Positions 36,134-46,600 of a DNA stretch of 64,000 bases are shown in pieces; the first letter of the stretch is position 1, and each line of letters starts with the position of its first letter. Made by a program: the position numbers and the translations under genes. Source of the DNA: Arthrobacter sp. N199823 (GTDB taxonomy: Bacteria > Actinomycetota > Actinomycetes > Actinomycetales > Micrococcaceae); assembly GCF_002929705.1 (NCBI RefSeq), contig NZ_PJIN01000002.1, positions 1-64,000 of the forward strand. The letters run 5' to 3'. Under the pieces are notes generated by a model that was given only the letters and a program-made list of their open reading frames with translations, made no database searches and was not told the DNA's origin.

Positions 36134-36191
36134 GCCGCCGCTCCCGCATATTTCCGCCAGTAGAACTGCGGCAATATGCGGGAGCGGCGGC
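36134..36191. repeat. Stem-loop element, copy 2 (after the MOSC gene)
   Basis: Arms of 24 bases (36134-36157, 36168-36191) pair at 23 positions around a 10-base loop. The right arm contains GCGGCAATATGCGGGAGCGG, nearly identical to the copy after hemL. It begins 8 bases after the MOSC stop and 20 bases before the convergent ABC operon's end, so it could terminate both transcripts. Confidence 0.75.
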
Positions 36192-36210
36192 ACTTTTCAC
36201 CCCGTGGGTG

Positions 36211-36948
36211 TTACAAGACGTCCGAGAGGAAGCCTTTCAAACGATCAGTCTTCGGCTCGGTGAACAGCTGATCCGGCGAACCGGTCTCAACCACTACGCC
36301 GCCATCCATGAACGTCACGGTGTCGGAGACGTTGCGGGAGAAGCCCATCTCGTGGGTCACCACAACCATGGTCATGCCGCCCTTGGACAGATCGGTCATG
36401 AGCGCCAGAACGCCCTTGACCAGCTCCGGGTCCAAAGCGCTCGTGGCCTCGTCGAAGAACATGACCTCGGGCTCCATAGCCAACGCGCGGGCAATCGCCA
36501 CACGCTGCTGCTGGCCTCCGGAGAGATTCCCGGGGCGGGCATCAGCCTTGTGCTTCAGGCCCACCAAATCAAGTTGTTCCATAGCCTTGGCATGCGCCTG
36601 ATCCTTGGGCATCTTGCGAATCTTGCTCAGCGCCAAAGAAACGTTCGCCACCACAGTCTTGTGCGGGAACAAGTTGAACTGCTGGAACACCATGCCAATA
36701 CGACGGCGGAGCTCGTCCGGGTTGTCCTGCAGGACGGATTTGCCGTCGAGGAGAATGTCACCTTGATCGGGTTCAATCAACCGGTTCATAACGCGCAACA
36801 GCGTTGACTTGCCTGAACCTGAGGGACCAATGACCGACGCCGTGGTGCCCTGAGGTACGTGCAGGTCAATGCCACGCAGTACCTTGTTGCTGCCGAAGGC
36901 GAGGTGGATATTTGTAGCTTCTAGAGAACCTGAATTAAAGTCGCTCAT
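36211..36948 (-). CDS. Polar amino-acid ABC transporter, ATP-binding protein
   Basis: This 245-residue ATPase has Walker [10 protein letters not shown] near residue 41, signature [15 protein letters not shown], Walker [13 protein letters not shown] and the switch histidine in [24 protein letters not shown] is typical of GlnQ/HisP-type ATPases. It starts 2 bases after the permease stop and completes the binding protein-permease-ATPase operon, read leftward. Confidence 0.93.
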   Translation of the reverse strand: MSDFNSGSLEATNIHLAFGSNKVLRGIDLHVPQGTTASVIGPSGSGKSTLLRVMNRLIEPDQGDILLDGKSVLQDNPDELRRRIGMVFQQFNLFPHKTVVANVSLALSKIRKMPKDQAHAKAMEQLDLVGLKHKADARPGNLSGGQQQRVAIARALAMEPEVMFFDEATSALDPELVKGVLALMTDLSKGGMTMVVVTHEMGFSRNVSDTVTFMDGGVVVETGSPDQLFTEPKTDRLKGFLSDVL

Positions 36949-36950
36949 AT

Positions 36951-37709
36951 TTAGGCACCCTTTCCAACAACAGCAGCGGCCTCGTCGGGTTCAATTTTGA
37001 CCGGCTTGCCATCACGCATGCGCTTGTCCATAAAGTTCACCAGATGTGTGAGCGGAATGGTCAAGCACAGGTAAAACAGTCCAGCCGCCACAAGAGGCGA
37101 CAGGTTACCGGTATTGGCAGCCTGATCCTGGCCAATCTGAAAGATCTCCCGTTGGCTGGCCAGTAGACCGAGTGTAAAGATCAGGGACGATTCCTTGATC
37201 AAGCCGATCAGCTGGTTCACCAGGGCTGGCAACACGCGTCGGATGCCTTGCGGGATGACGACGAGGATCATGGATGAGTTGTAGCTGAATCCCAATGCCC
37301 TGGAAGCCTCGAGCTGCCCCTTCTCAACGCTTTGAATACCGGACCGGAAGATCTCGCCAATGTAAGCCGCAGCCATCAGAGTCAGTGCTGCAATGCCCAA
37401 CGGGTAGGGATTGGTGCTGCCGGTCAAGATTCGCACGATGGGGCCAAAACCGAGGCCGATGAGCAGGATGACCAAGATGGCCGGAAGGCCGCGGAAAACA
37501 TCCGTGTACACACGGGCGATCCAGCGGGGAATCGGGTTTCTGGAGATGCCCATGACCGCCAGGATCATGCCCAGGATGCAACCGAGAATTCCGGAGGAAA
37601 TAGCCAGAATCAGGGTATTCGCCAATCCGACAGCAAACATCTCGGGGATTACCTGCCCCATTGCCTCCCAGTCGAAAAACGTTTTGACCAGCTGATCGAG
37701 AACTTCCAT
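36951..37709 (-). CDS. Polar amino-acid ABC transporter permease
   Basis: This 252-residue protein has about five helices and the PAAT permease pattern: [18 protein letters not shown], the conserved [17 protein letters not shown], and the ATPase-coupling segment [20 protein letters not shown] with [17 protein letters not shown] chose the ATG at 37709, 7 bases after AAGGA. It is the middle gene of the operon. Glutamine, glutamate or arginine are typical substrates, but the sequence does not decide. Confidence 0.92.
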   Translation of the reverse strand: MEVLDQLVKTFFDWEAMGQVIPEMFAVGLANTLILAISSGILGCILGMILAVMGISRNPIPRWIARVYTDVFRGLPAILVILLIGLGFGPIVRILTGSTNPYPLGIAALTLMAAAYIGEIFRSGIQSVEKGQLEASRALGFSYNSSMILVVIPQGIRRVLPALVNQLIGLIKESSLIFTLGLLASQREIFQIGQDQAANTGNLSPLVAAGLFYLCLTIPLTHLVNFMDKRMRDGKPVKIEPDEAAAVVGKGA

Positions 37710-37712
37710 CAA

Positions 37713-38645
37713 CTATCCTTTCGGAACTGCTACAGCCTTGGACCCGGGGGTCCAGTCTGTGGGCATTTCGCGGGTGGGGTACCACTCTTTGGTCAACGTG
37801 GACCAAGTGCCGTCGGCAATAACTGAATCCAGTGCGGAGTTCAGGGCGTCAATCAGGGGCTGGTTCTTGGAGTTAACAGCGTAGGCCGTGAAGTTCTGGG
37901 TGTTGACAACGCTCTCAACGATCGTGGCGCCGTCTCCGGGCTTGACCTGGCCTTCAGCCTGCTGAGAAGGAGCAACCCAAGCGTCAATCTGGCCGTTCTT
38001 CAGGTTGGCGTAGGCAATGTTGTAGTCCTTGAAGCGGACCGGCTGCAGCTTCAGTGTGTTGGTGACATAGTCATCCTGGACGGTGCCCTGAACCACGCCA
38101 ATGCGGGTCTTATCGGTCAGGTCCTTGAAACCCTTGATGGGGGTCTTGTCCATGGCAACAACGGCCATGTAGCCAAAGTCGTAACCGTTGGTGAAGCCAA
38201 CGTTCTTACGACGGGCGTCAGTGGTGGAGATTGAGGAGGAACCGACGTCGAACTGCTTGTTCTCAACCTGGCCCAACAGGGAAGCGAAAGATGTTGACTT
38301 GAACTCAACCTTCAAGCCCAATTTTTCACCCATGGCGCGCAGCAGTTCGTTATCGTAACCGGTGAACTTGCCATCTTTGATGAAGATGTTCGGCGGGGCA
38401 TCGGAGAGGGTGCCAACCGTGATGGTGCCGGGGGTGATGAGACCCAGGGCAGCAGCATCTATCTTGTCTAACGGGGTGACATCCGCGGTGGTGTACTTAT
38501 CCAGTGACACCTGGTCGCTACCGGCGAGGGCGTCTGTGGGGCCAGCGCTGCTGCTTGCATCCGTGCCGCCGCATGCTGCGAGGGAGAAGGCCAGAGCAAG
38601 GGCGACCGGAACGGTCGTGATCCACTTCAGGGCAGATTTCTTCAT
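37713..38645 (-). CDS. Amino-acid ABC transporter substrate-binding lipoprotein
   Basis: This 310-residue family 3 solute-binding protein has a lipoprotein signal (VPVALALAFSLAACGG, lipidated Cys near residue 25). The binding fold shows TVGTLSDAPPNIFIKDGKFTG, YDNELLRAMGEKLGLKVEFK, QFDVGSSSISTTDARRK and IGVVQGTVQDDY. It is the first gene of the operon, with the permease 3 bases downstream. I chose the ATG at 38645 over an in-frame TTG just before it. Confidence 0.92.
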   Translation of the reverse strand: MKKSALKWITTVPVALALAFSLAACGGTDASSSAGPTDALAGSDQVSLDKYTTADVTPLDKIDAAALGLITPGTITVGTLSDAPPNIFIKDGKFTGYDNELLRAMGEKLGLKVEFKSTSFASLLGQVENKQFDVGSSSISTTDARRKNVGFTNGYDFGYMAVVAMDKTPIKGFKDLTDKTRIGVVQGTVQDDYVTNTLKLQPVRFKDYNIAYANLKNGQIDAWVAPSQQAEGQVKPGDGATIVESVVNTQNFTAYAVNSKNQPLIDALNSALDSVIADGTWSTLTKEWYPTREMPTDWTPGSKAVAVPKG

Positions 38646-38981
38646 CAAACATTCACTTTCATTGCAGGAGCCCAGCTCGAAGGACTGATCGGGCGGGGAT
38701 AAGCGTGGCGCGGGAGTCGGGCCAGATACTCACAGGAGCTACTTAGCAGAACTCAACCAACGAAACTAAATTATGTCACCCCGCCTGAAATTATGGCAGA
38801 TGCGAACATATGCGAAGTTAACAGTGCGTTCGAAGAAAGAATCGGCGAACATTGGGGCTTTCGCCGCGGCAGCGACCATGCTCTAGCTAGTGAGGGCGCA
38901 CGACTGACGCGCAGGAAGTTCCCCAGCCCGACGATTTAATTTGTGATTTAGCTCATAAATGATCACTTTGTGGCTCTAAAC
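38646..38981. other. Leader and promoter region of the amino-acid ABC operon, no gene seen
   Basis: This 336-base stretch is AT-richer than its surroundings, especially at 38750-38800 and 38935-38970. A loose inverted repeat starts GTGAT and ends ATCAC at 38943-38966. No open frame with a family match is present. It probably holds the promoter of the leftward ABC operon and the 3' flank of the exonuclease gene. Confidence 0.5.
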
Positions 38982-39668
38982 TCAGGGCAGGACGGGCCAA
39001 TCGCCCTCAATCACGGCGGCGGGGTCCTTGACGCGGCGCAAATAAGCTTGGAAATCGGCGGCCTGGTCGCGAGCCCACCCCACCTGTGCCTGGTGCAGTT
39101 CCATGACATCAACGCGCAGGGCGCTGTACTTGGCGGCCAGCGCATCAGCCAGCCGCAGCGTGGCCTCCGCATCGGCTGCCGAGGTATGGGCGTCCTCGAG
39201 ATTGATCCCGTATTCCTCGCAAAGGGCCACCAATGTTCGGCTGCCCTTGCGGAATCGGTCCACGTTCTTATTGCAGATGAAGGGGTCGATGACAGGGGCC
39301 GCGGTAATTTGATTCAGGCTGTGGCGGCGGGCTTCATGGGCCAAGACAGTGAAGTCGTAACTGGCGTTGAAGGCGATCACGGGAATGTTGTTGGCAAAGA
39401 GAGTAGCTAGAACAGCGCCCACCTCGGCCGTGACCATATCTGAGGGGCGGCCATTCTCGCGTGCATGCTCGGTGCTGATGCCGTGGATGGCAGCGGCCTC
39501 TTCCGGAATTTCCATGCCGGGATCAGCCAACCATTCATGGGTATCCACCACGGTGCCTCCATCATCGACTACAACGATCGAGGCCGTGACGATCCGGGCC
39601 GTGCGGGGATCCTTGCCAGTGGTTTCTAAGTCAAAGGCGGCACGGGGGTGCATATTCCAGCTAGTCAT
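38982..39668 (-). CDS. DnaQ-like 3'-5' exonuclease (DEDDh)
   Basis: This 228-residue exonuclease carries all three motifs: Exo I AAFDLETTGKDP, Exo II VIAFNASYDFTVLAHE and Exo III HTSAADAEATLRLAD with the DEDDh histidine. It resembles polymerase III epsilon-type proofreaders but is a stand-alone domain, perhaps for repair. I chose the ATG at 39668. ATG 39653 is also possible. It opens a block of DNA-repair genes. Confidence 0.85.
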   Translation of the reverse strand: MTSWNMHPRAAFDLETTGKDPRTARIVTASIVVVDDGGTVVDTHEWLADPGMEIPEEAAAIHGISTEHARENGRPSDMVTAEVGAVLATLFANNIPVIAFNASYDFTVLAHEARRHSLNQITAAPVIDPFICNKNVDRFRKGSRTLVALCEEYGINLEDAHTSAADAEATLRLADALAAKYSALRVDVMELHQAQVGWARDQAADFQAYLRRVKDPAAVIEGDWPVLP

Positions 39669-39755
39669 GTAACTTACGGTACCTGTTGGGACCCACATTC
39701 ATGGCGGCCGATGCCTGTGCCACTGCTGCGCTGTGGCACAAACTACGCTGGAGGC

Positions 39756-40208
39756 ATGCATGAAGAGTATGTCGAGGCGGTCCTGGCAGTGGCCGAGCTG
39801 ATCCCTGAGTCCAAGGTTTTGTCATATGGGGACATTGCTGCGCTGTTGGACAGTGGCGGGCCGCGTCAGGTGGGTGCCGTCATGTCCGCCCATGGAAACG
39901 CCGTGGCATGGTGGCGGGTTATTCGTGCCAGCGGGGCTGCTCCGCAGGGCCACGAGCGGCAGGCCTTGGAGCATTATCTGCAGGAGTCGACGGCCTTGCG
40001 TGGCGACACTGCGGCCGCCCCAGTGCCGGGCAAGAACCCGCCGTGGCGCGTGGACATGAAAAGTGCCCGCTGGAATCCGCAGGAAGCCGAGTTTGAGCTC
40101 ATTGACGCCGTTGCGGGCGCCTTGCATGACGCATCTGATCCAGCCCCGGAAGCCTCTGCTGACTCGGATCTGAGAATGTCAGTGCCTCGTGGTGAACTGA
40201 GACTATGA
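39756..40208 (+). CDS. Alkyltransferase-like protein (ATL)
   Basis: This 150-residue protein has the MGMT DNA-binding fold: VLAVAELIPESKVLSYGDIA and PRQVGAVMSAHGNAVAWWRVIRASG. The PCHR cysteine of true alkyltransferases is absent, with tryptophan in its place (AWWRV), as in ATL proteins that flag O6-alkylguanine for nucleotide excision repair. Its TGA overlaps the adnA ATG by 4 bases, so the two are co-translated. I chose the ATG at 39756, preceded by TGGAGG. Confidence 0.85.
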   Translation: MHEEYVEAVLAVAELIPESKVLSYGDIAALLDSGGPRQVGAVMSAHGNAVAWWRVIRASGAAPQGHERQALEHYLQESTALRGDTAAAPVPGKNPPWRVDMKSARWNPQEAEFELIDAVAGALHDASDPAPEASADSDLRMSVPRGELRL

Positions 40209-43200
40209 GCACGCAAGCAGAGCCGGCCGAGCAAGCACGTCAAACAGAGCCAGCAGATCAGGCACAGCAGCAGCTGCAGGCTAGTGCCCAGCCAGCCAAT
40301 GCCCATAAGGCGCAGAGTACGCCAGCGAACAAGTTCTTCCAGCCCTTGCCGCAGCTGATGTTGGTCCGGCCCTCACAAAGCGTCAAGACTGAGCTGGTGC
40401 TCAGTGCCGACCAGCAGGCCGTGGTTGATCTGGCACCCGGCACCGGTCCCGTTCTGCTGTGGGGTGCCCCCGGCACCGGAAAATCAACCGTGCTGATTGA
40501 GGCGGCTGTCGAACGGATGGAGCACCACGGAGTTGATCCGGGTGCTGCACTCCTGCTGGCCCCTTCCCGCTTGGCTGCCGCTAAGCTTCGTGACGGTTTC
40601 AGTGCTCGGCTCACGCGGAGCATCAGCACCTCCCCTGCCAGGACCTGGTCCTCCTATGCCTTTGACTTGTTGCGACGTGCCACAGTGGCGGGCCGGATGC
40701 CGCACCTGGACGGCCCGCCGCGGCTCATGAGCGGTCCCGAGCAGGACCTGATCATTAAGGACCTGCTGGCGGGCCACAAGTTGGGCTTGGGCACGGACCC
40801 GAAGTGGCCCGACGAGTTGTCCGAGGCCCTAGAAACCCGCGGCTTCCGCCAAGAAATCCGTCAACTCTTTGACCGCGTCATTGAGTACGGCCTCCTGCCT
40901 GAGGAATTGGCCCAGCTGGGTGTTGCCAACCGCCGCCCGGACTGGGTGGCCGCAGCATCGCTGTACTCCGAGTACCGCGATGTGGTGGATTGGGGCAAGT
41001 CAGGCTCCTTTGACCCGGCCGGTATCATCACGGCAGCCACCACGCTCCTGCAACTCGATGCGGAATTCCTGTCTGCCGAGCGCAGCAGGCTTGAGCTGAT
41101 TGTGGTTGACGATATTCAAGAAGCCAACAGGTCGGTCCATGAACTGCTGCAGTTGGTGGGCCGGGGCAAGGACATTCTGGTGGCTGCCGCCCCGGACGTT
41201 GTGGTCCAGGGTTTCCGTGGCGCCCGCCCGGACATGGTGGCGTCCTTGGCTCAGTCGCTGGGCACGCAGGAATATCCCTTGCAACAGTTTGTGCTCTCCA
41301 CCTCGCACCGGATGAGCCCCACCGTTGCCGGCGCGTGGTCGGGGGTGGCTGAGCGGATTTTCCAGATCCGTGGCGGACAGAAGGCTCGCGAGCTTGTGTG
41401 GCCGGAGCCGGGGGACCAAGGTGAGGGAGAAGCCAGCGCCGGGGACCCGGCGTCGTACGTCAGGGCCCATGTGGTGGCCTCCGAGGTCCATGAATTGCGC
41501 TTGGTGGCCGAGCGGATCCTGCACCTGCAGCATATTGAGAAGCACAGCCTGGACCAGATCGCCGTGATTGTCCGGACGGGATCGGCACTGGCCGCGCTCC
41601 AAAGGTATTTGAGCGGGCTGGGCATCGCCGTGAAGGTGCCGGTGGCGGAGAACCCTGTCCGCGACGAGCCCGCCGTCCGCCCCTTGTTGGAGGCCTTCGG
41701 GGTGGCTCTTGATCCTGGGAAGCTCGACGCCGAGGCTTGTGTGGCGCTGTTAACGTCCCGTTTGGGTCGGTCAACGGCGCTGCAATTGCGCCGCCTGCGT
41801 CAGGCGCTGCGCCAACAGGAACTGCAGGCTGGGGGTGGCCGGGCCAGCGACGAGCTGCTAGTCGAGGCGTTGTTGCACCCGGAAAAGTTGGCGCCGTTGG
41901 GCTGGGAGGCAGGCAACGCCACGCGTATTGCTGCCATGGTGGCTGCCGGGCATGACGCGGTGGCCCAGCCCGGAGCCAATGCGGAGACAGTCCTGTGGGC
42001 GTTATGGGAGGCCTGCGACAGCTCTGGAACGTGGGAAACCCAAGCGTTGCGTGGCGGGCCCACGGGCATCCGCGCCGACAGAGACTTAGATGCCGTCATG
42101 GCGTTGTTCCAGACGGCTGAGCGGTATGTGGACCAATTGCCGGGATCGAGCCCGCAGCAGTTCCTTGATTATTTATTGAGCCAGGAACTGCCCATGGACA
42201 CGTTGGCGGCGCGTGCTCAGCGGACCGACGCCGTGGAAATCCTCACTCCGGCCAGTGCTGCCGGACGTGAATGGCAGGTGGTTATTGTCTCGGGTTTGCA
42301 GGAGGGAGTCTGGCCCAATACCAGGCTGCGCGGGGAGTTGCTGGGCAGCCAGTTGTTGGTGGATGTGCTGGAAAATGGGGCCGAGGTAGCCCGGCAGATT
42401 GAGCCGGCCGCGCGCATTCGAGATATCAGGTATGACGAGTTGCGCAGTTTTTCTGCCGCCATTTCACGGGCCGGGCAAAAGCTGATCTTGACGGCCGCAG
42501 CCGGTCATGACTTGCAGCCTTCACAGTTCATTGACCTCGCCGCGCCGTACAAAGCTGTCACTGATTCAGGTGGCGAGTCGCAGTATCCGGTGCGTCCGGT
42601 AGAGCAGGTCCCCCGGCCCATGACATTGCGCTCACTGGTCTCTGAGTTGCGTCAGGAATCGGAGATGTATGGCGATCCGGAAGCCGCCAGAATGCTGGCC
42701 GTGCTGGCCCACGAAAACGTGCCCGGGGCTCATCCCGGGCAATGGTGGGGTTTGTTGCCGCTCAGCAGCGACGTCCCCATTGTGCCTGTCGGTGAACCGG
42801 TTAACGTCTCTCCGTCCAAGGTGGAGGAAGTGCTCAAGTCACCGCTGAACTGGTTCATCCGAGCCGCTGGTGGGGAAGCGACCACCGATTTCGCCAGGAG
42901 CTTGGGAACGCTCATTCACGCCATCGCCCAAGACATTCCGAATGGGGCCGGGCATGAGTATGTGGCTGAACTGGACAAGCGCTGGCCCACCCTAGGGCTG
43001 CCCGATTCATGGGAAACCCAGGTGGACTACAAACGCGCCCAAGAGATGTTGGGGAAGTTAGCGCAGTACGTGGTGGAGGCACGCCAGCAGGGCCGCACGC
43101 TTATAGGGGTGGAGGAGGATTTCAGCGTTGAACTCGGCGAGATCCCTGCCACGGTGGCCGCACCCGCAGCCGCACCCGCACCCGCAGCCGCACCCGGTGA

Positions 43201-43687
43201 AGCGGAAACCGGCCTCGGGGATGCGCCCGCAGGCACTCCCGGCCACGTGGTGCGCTTGCGCGGCCAGGTGGACCGGCTGGAGGCCGACGCCAATGGGAAC
43301 CTGGTGGTGGTCGATATAAAAACGGGCCGCACCAAACCCACCAAGGAACAAGTTCTGGCCCATCCGCAGCTGGGCGCCTATCAAGTGGCCGTGACAGCGG
43401 GTGGCTTTGCCGAGTTGGCTGAAGCCGCTGGCTTCTCCGGATCTGTCTCCGGGGGAGCAGCGCTGCTGCCGCTCGGTGATGGCACCAAGAGCGTGAAGAC
43501 CCAGGATCAGCCGGCCATGGTGCCCGGCAGCGAGAACGATCCCACGTCCAAGGTCATGGAAGCTGCACTCCTGATGGCCCAAGCCGCATTTCCTGCCCGC
43601 CACGGCACTGACTGGTCCGAACGTAACGGATGCCCGCTGCCTACTATTTGTCCGCTGTGCCCGGAAGGGAAACAAATCACCGAATGA
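40205..43687 (+). CDS. adnA: ATP-dependent helicase-nuclease subunit AdnA
   Basis: AdnA is one half of the actinobacterial AdnAB motor-nuclease that resects double-strand breaks. The 1160-residue protein has Walker A WGAPGTGKST at residues 86-95, a modified Walker B IVVDDIQEA, helicase motifs around STSHRMSPTVAGAW and a C-terminal nuclease with DRLEAD and VVVDIKTGRTKP. The end has cysteines in the pattern C-x5-C-x2-C (CPLPTICPLC). An Ala/Pro run near residues 985-998 comes from a GC-rich DNA repeat. It overlaps ATL and adnB by 4 bases each. Confidence 0.93.
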   Translation: MSTQAEPAEQARQTEPADQAQQQLQASAQPANAHKAQSTPANKFFQPLPQLMLVRPSQSVKTELVLSADQQAVVDLAPGTGPVLLWGAPGTGKSTVLIEAAVERMEHHGVDPGAALLLAPSRLAAAKLRDGFSARLTRSISTSPARTWSSYAFDLLRRATVAGRMPHLDGPPRLMSGPEQDLIIKDLLAGHKLGLGTDPKWPDELSEALETRGFRQEIRQLFDRVIEYGLLPEELAQLGVANRRPDWVAAASLYSEYRDVVDWGKSGSFDPAGIITAATTLLQLDAEFLSAERSRLELIVVDDIQEANRSVHELLQLVGRGKDILVAAAPDVVVQGFRGARPDMVASLAQSLGTQEYPLQQFVLSTSHRMSPTVAGAWSGVAERIFQIRGGQKARELVWPEPGDQGEGEASAGDPASYVRAHVVASEVHELRLVAERILHLQHIEKHSLDQIAVIVRTGSALAALQRYLSGLGIAVKVPVAENPVRDEPAVRPLLEAFGVALDPGKLDAEACVALLTSRLGRSTALQLRRLRQALRQQELQAGGGRASDELLVEALLHPEKLAPLGWEAGNATRIAAMVAAGHDAVAQPGANAETVLWALWEACDSSGTWETQALRGGPTGIRADRDLDAVMALFQTAERYVDQLPGSSPQQFLDYLLSQELPMDTLAARAQRTDAVEILTPASAAGREWQVVIVSGLQEGVWPNTRLRGELLGSQLLVDVLENGAEVARQIEPAARIRDIRYDELRSFSAAISRAGQKLILTAAAGHDLQPSQFIDLAAPYKAVTDSGGESQYPVRPVEQVPRPMTLRSLVSELRQESEMYGDPEAARMLAVLAHENVPGAHPGQWWGLLPLSSDVPIVPVGEPVNVSPSKVEEVLKSPLNWFIRAAGGEATTDFARSLGTLIHAIAQDIPNGAGHEYVAELDKRWPTLGLPDSWETQVDYKRAQEMLGKLAQYVVEARQQGRTLIGVEEDFSVELGEIPATVAAPAAAPAPAAAPGEAETGLGDAPAGTPGHVVRLRGQVDRLEADANGNLVVVDIKTGRTKPTKEQVLAHPQLGAYQVAVTAGGFAELAEAAGFSGSVSGGAALLPLGDGTKSVKTQDQPAMVPGSENDPTSKVMEAALLMAQAAFPARHGTDWSERNGCPLPTICPLCPEGKQITE

Positions 43688-46600
43688 CACTTTCACAGCC
43701 CGTGAGCCCGTATGACTTGGCCGAACTGCTGGGCCAGTTCCCGCCCACGCCGGAACAGGCAGCCATCATTTCTTCACCCCTGGAACCGCTGCTCGTCATT
43801 GCCGGAGCAGGCTCGGGAAAGACCACCACCATGGCAGACCGCGTGGTGTGGCTGGTGGCCAACGGCTTGGTGCTGCCGGAAGAGATTCTCGGCGTCACTT
43901 TTACCCGCAAGGCAGCCGGAGAGCTGGCCTCCCGGATCCGCGGACAGCTAGCCAAGTTGGGTACCTTGGCCCGCTCCGGGGAGGTGGAATTGGCGCCGGC
44001 CGCAGCAGCTAAGGATGCGCTGGAGGCCAAGGTATCCACCTACCATTCCTACGCCAGCGGCATTGTCACCGACTACGGGCTGCGCCTGGGGATCGAGCGT
44101 GATGCAGTGGTTCTGGGAGCGGCCGAGGCATGGCAATTGGCCAGCGAAGTGGTGGAAGCCCACAATGGCGCTCATGAGCATTTCACGGCGGCCAAATCGA
44201 CCTTGATCCAGTCCGTCATGGATCTGGCCGGGGAATGCGCCGAACACCTGCAAGAACCCACACAGGTTCAAGGAATCATTGCCGCTTATCTAGCGGGTTT
44301 CGAGACCCTGCCGTACATCGCCGAGACCACCAAGCCGCGCAGCGCCTTGGTCAACAAGCAGCTGGACGTCTTGCGGACGCGCGGCTCGGTGGTGGAGCTG
44401 GTCCAAAAATATGCCGAGGCCAAGCGGCGGCGCAACGTTTTGGACTACGGTGATTTGGTGGCGTTGGCGGCCAAGATCGCCCAGGAAGTCCCACACGCTG
44501 GCGAGGTGGAGCGCCAGCGGTACAAGGTGGTCTTGCTGGACGAATTCCAAGACACCTCGCACGCGCAGTTGCAGCTCTTCGCCGAACTTTTCGGATCCGG
44601 CCACCCCGTCACGGCTGTGGGAGATCCACACCAGTCCATTTATGGTTTCCGTGGGGCCTCCGCCGGGCAGCTGTTCCGCTTCCCCGAGATTTTCCTGAAG
44701 TCCGACGGCGGGTACGCACCGACTGCCGAACTCACCATCGCGTGGCGGAACTCAGCTCACATCCTGGATACCGCCAACGTCATGTCAGCAGAGCTTGCCC
44801 AAGCACAAACGCGGAAGGCCAACGCCAAATTGGCGGCGGGGCTAACCGAGGAACAGCGGGCAGCTGCCGGCCCCCGGGTGGTGGTCTCACCCCTGCGCGA
44901 AAAACCTCAGGCCCCTGACGGGGAAGTGGTGTTGGCCCGCTTTGAGACGGATATGGCGGAGGCTGAGGCCATTGCCGATGAAATCCTGTCCCGGAAGGGC
45001 GATTTCACGCACCGCAGTGGCACCCAAGGTGCCATGACTGTGGCAGTGTTGTGCCGCCGTCGTGCGCAATTTTCGGGGCTGCAGAGCGTCTTTGAGGCTC
45101 GCGGCATCCCCTACGAAACCGTGGGACTGAGCGGTTTGCTCAGTACCCCGGAGATTGTGGACCTCGTCGCCACCTTGCGGGTGGTGGCCGATCCCGGGCG
45201 TTCTGATGCCTTGATGCGGCTGCTGACAGGTGCCCGGTGGCGGATTGGGCCATCGGACCTCATGGCATTTTCGGATTGGGCACGGCATCTGGCCCGGCGC
45301 CGAGCATGGGCTGCCAAAAACCGGGTGGACTTCAATGCTGCAGCCTTGCGTGGTGAGCTGGAGCAAGCCTCGCACCACGGCACGGCGGATGGGGGCATGT
45401 TCGGGGGAGTGGATGCTGAAGGGGCGCAGGAAATTGTGGTGACGGCAGATCTGGTTGACGCCTCATCCCTGATCGAAGCCCTGGACTATCTCAGTGCAGA
45501 TTATTGGCCGGAGTCGCTGCGCCCACTCTCAGAGACGGCGCGTGGCAGGTTGCTGTCGCTGCGTGATGAGTTGCGCATGCTGCGCACCTTTGTGGGCGAG
45601 GATCTGAGTAATCTGCTCGGTGTGGTGGAACGGACCATGCTGCTGGACATTGAACTGGCAGCCAAACCCGGTGCCAGCATTCACCACGCCCGGCGCAACC
45701 TCGATGCCTTTGCCGATGCTGCTGCAACCTTCATGCAGGCGGCCCAGCGGGTTGACTTGGACGCATTTCTCGGCTGGCTCGAAACAGCAGAATCCGAGGA
45801 AGGCGGGCTGGAAATGACGCCGTTGGAGAGCAACCCGGATGCTGTGGCACTGCTAACCGTCCATGCCTCCAAAGGGCTGGAATGGGACGTGGTGTTTGTT
45901 CCGGGCATGAATATGGGGGCATTTCCCAGCACCCGGGCAGACCGTTGGAGCACAGGAGCGAAATCGCTGCCCTGGCCTCTGCGTGGCGACCGGCAGGATC
46001 TGCCGGAATGGGACTTGAACGTTCCGGATCTCAAGACCCTGATGGACAATGAGAAGCTGTTCGCCGCTGATGTAAGCCTGCATGGGGAGGAGGAGGAACG
46101 GCGGCTAGCCTATGTCGCTTTCACCCGTGCCCGCGATTTCCTCATGTGCTCCAGCACCGTGTGGGGAAGCGGAAAGAAACCGCTGCAACCGTCTCCTTTC
46201 ATTTCTGAGCTGCTAGTTCTGGCAGAAGGGGCGCGGCAGAGTGCCCGGATCTCGCTATGGTCTCCGGACCCGGAAGAGGATGCCCAGAACCCCACCAGCG
46301 CAGGTGCCGAAAGCGCGCAGTGGCCTTATGACCCGCTTAATGGCCCTGAGATTCACGGTCGTCCTGGGGCCGTGAAGCGCACGGGCCGGCGTGAGAACGT
46401 GACTCGCTCGGCGGCTGCCGTCGAGGTTGCGCAGGCTGCAATCCACGCCAGCGGACTCTCCCCGGAACAGCTTTCGGCCCTTGTAGGCGGCAGAGATTTC
46501 TTGGCCAGGCATCCGCGCTGGGGGCTTGAAACCAGTGTGCTGCTGGCGCAGGAACAAGTGGATTCGGACCAACTCAGGGTGGAACTGCCACCGCACATTT

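Noticed and set aside
39756-40208. Active O6-methylguanine methyltransferase
   Set aside because: The acceptor cysteine motif is absent, with Trp in its place, which fits an ATL protein.
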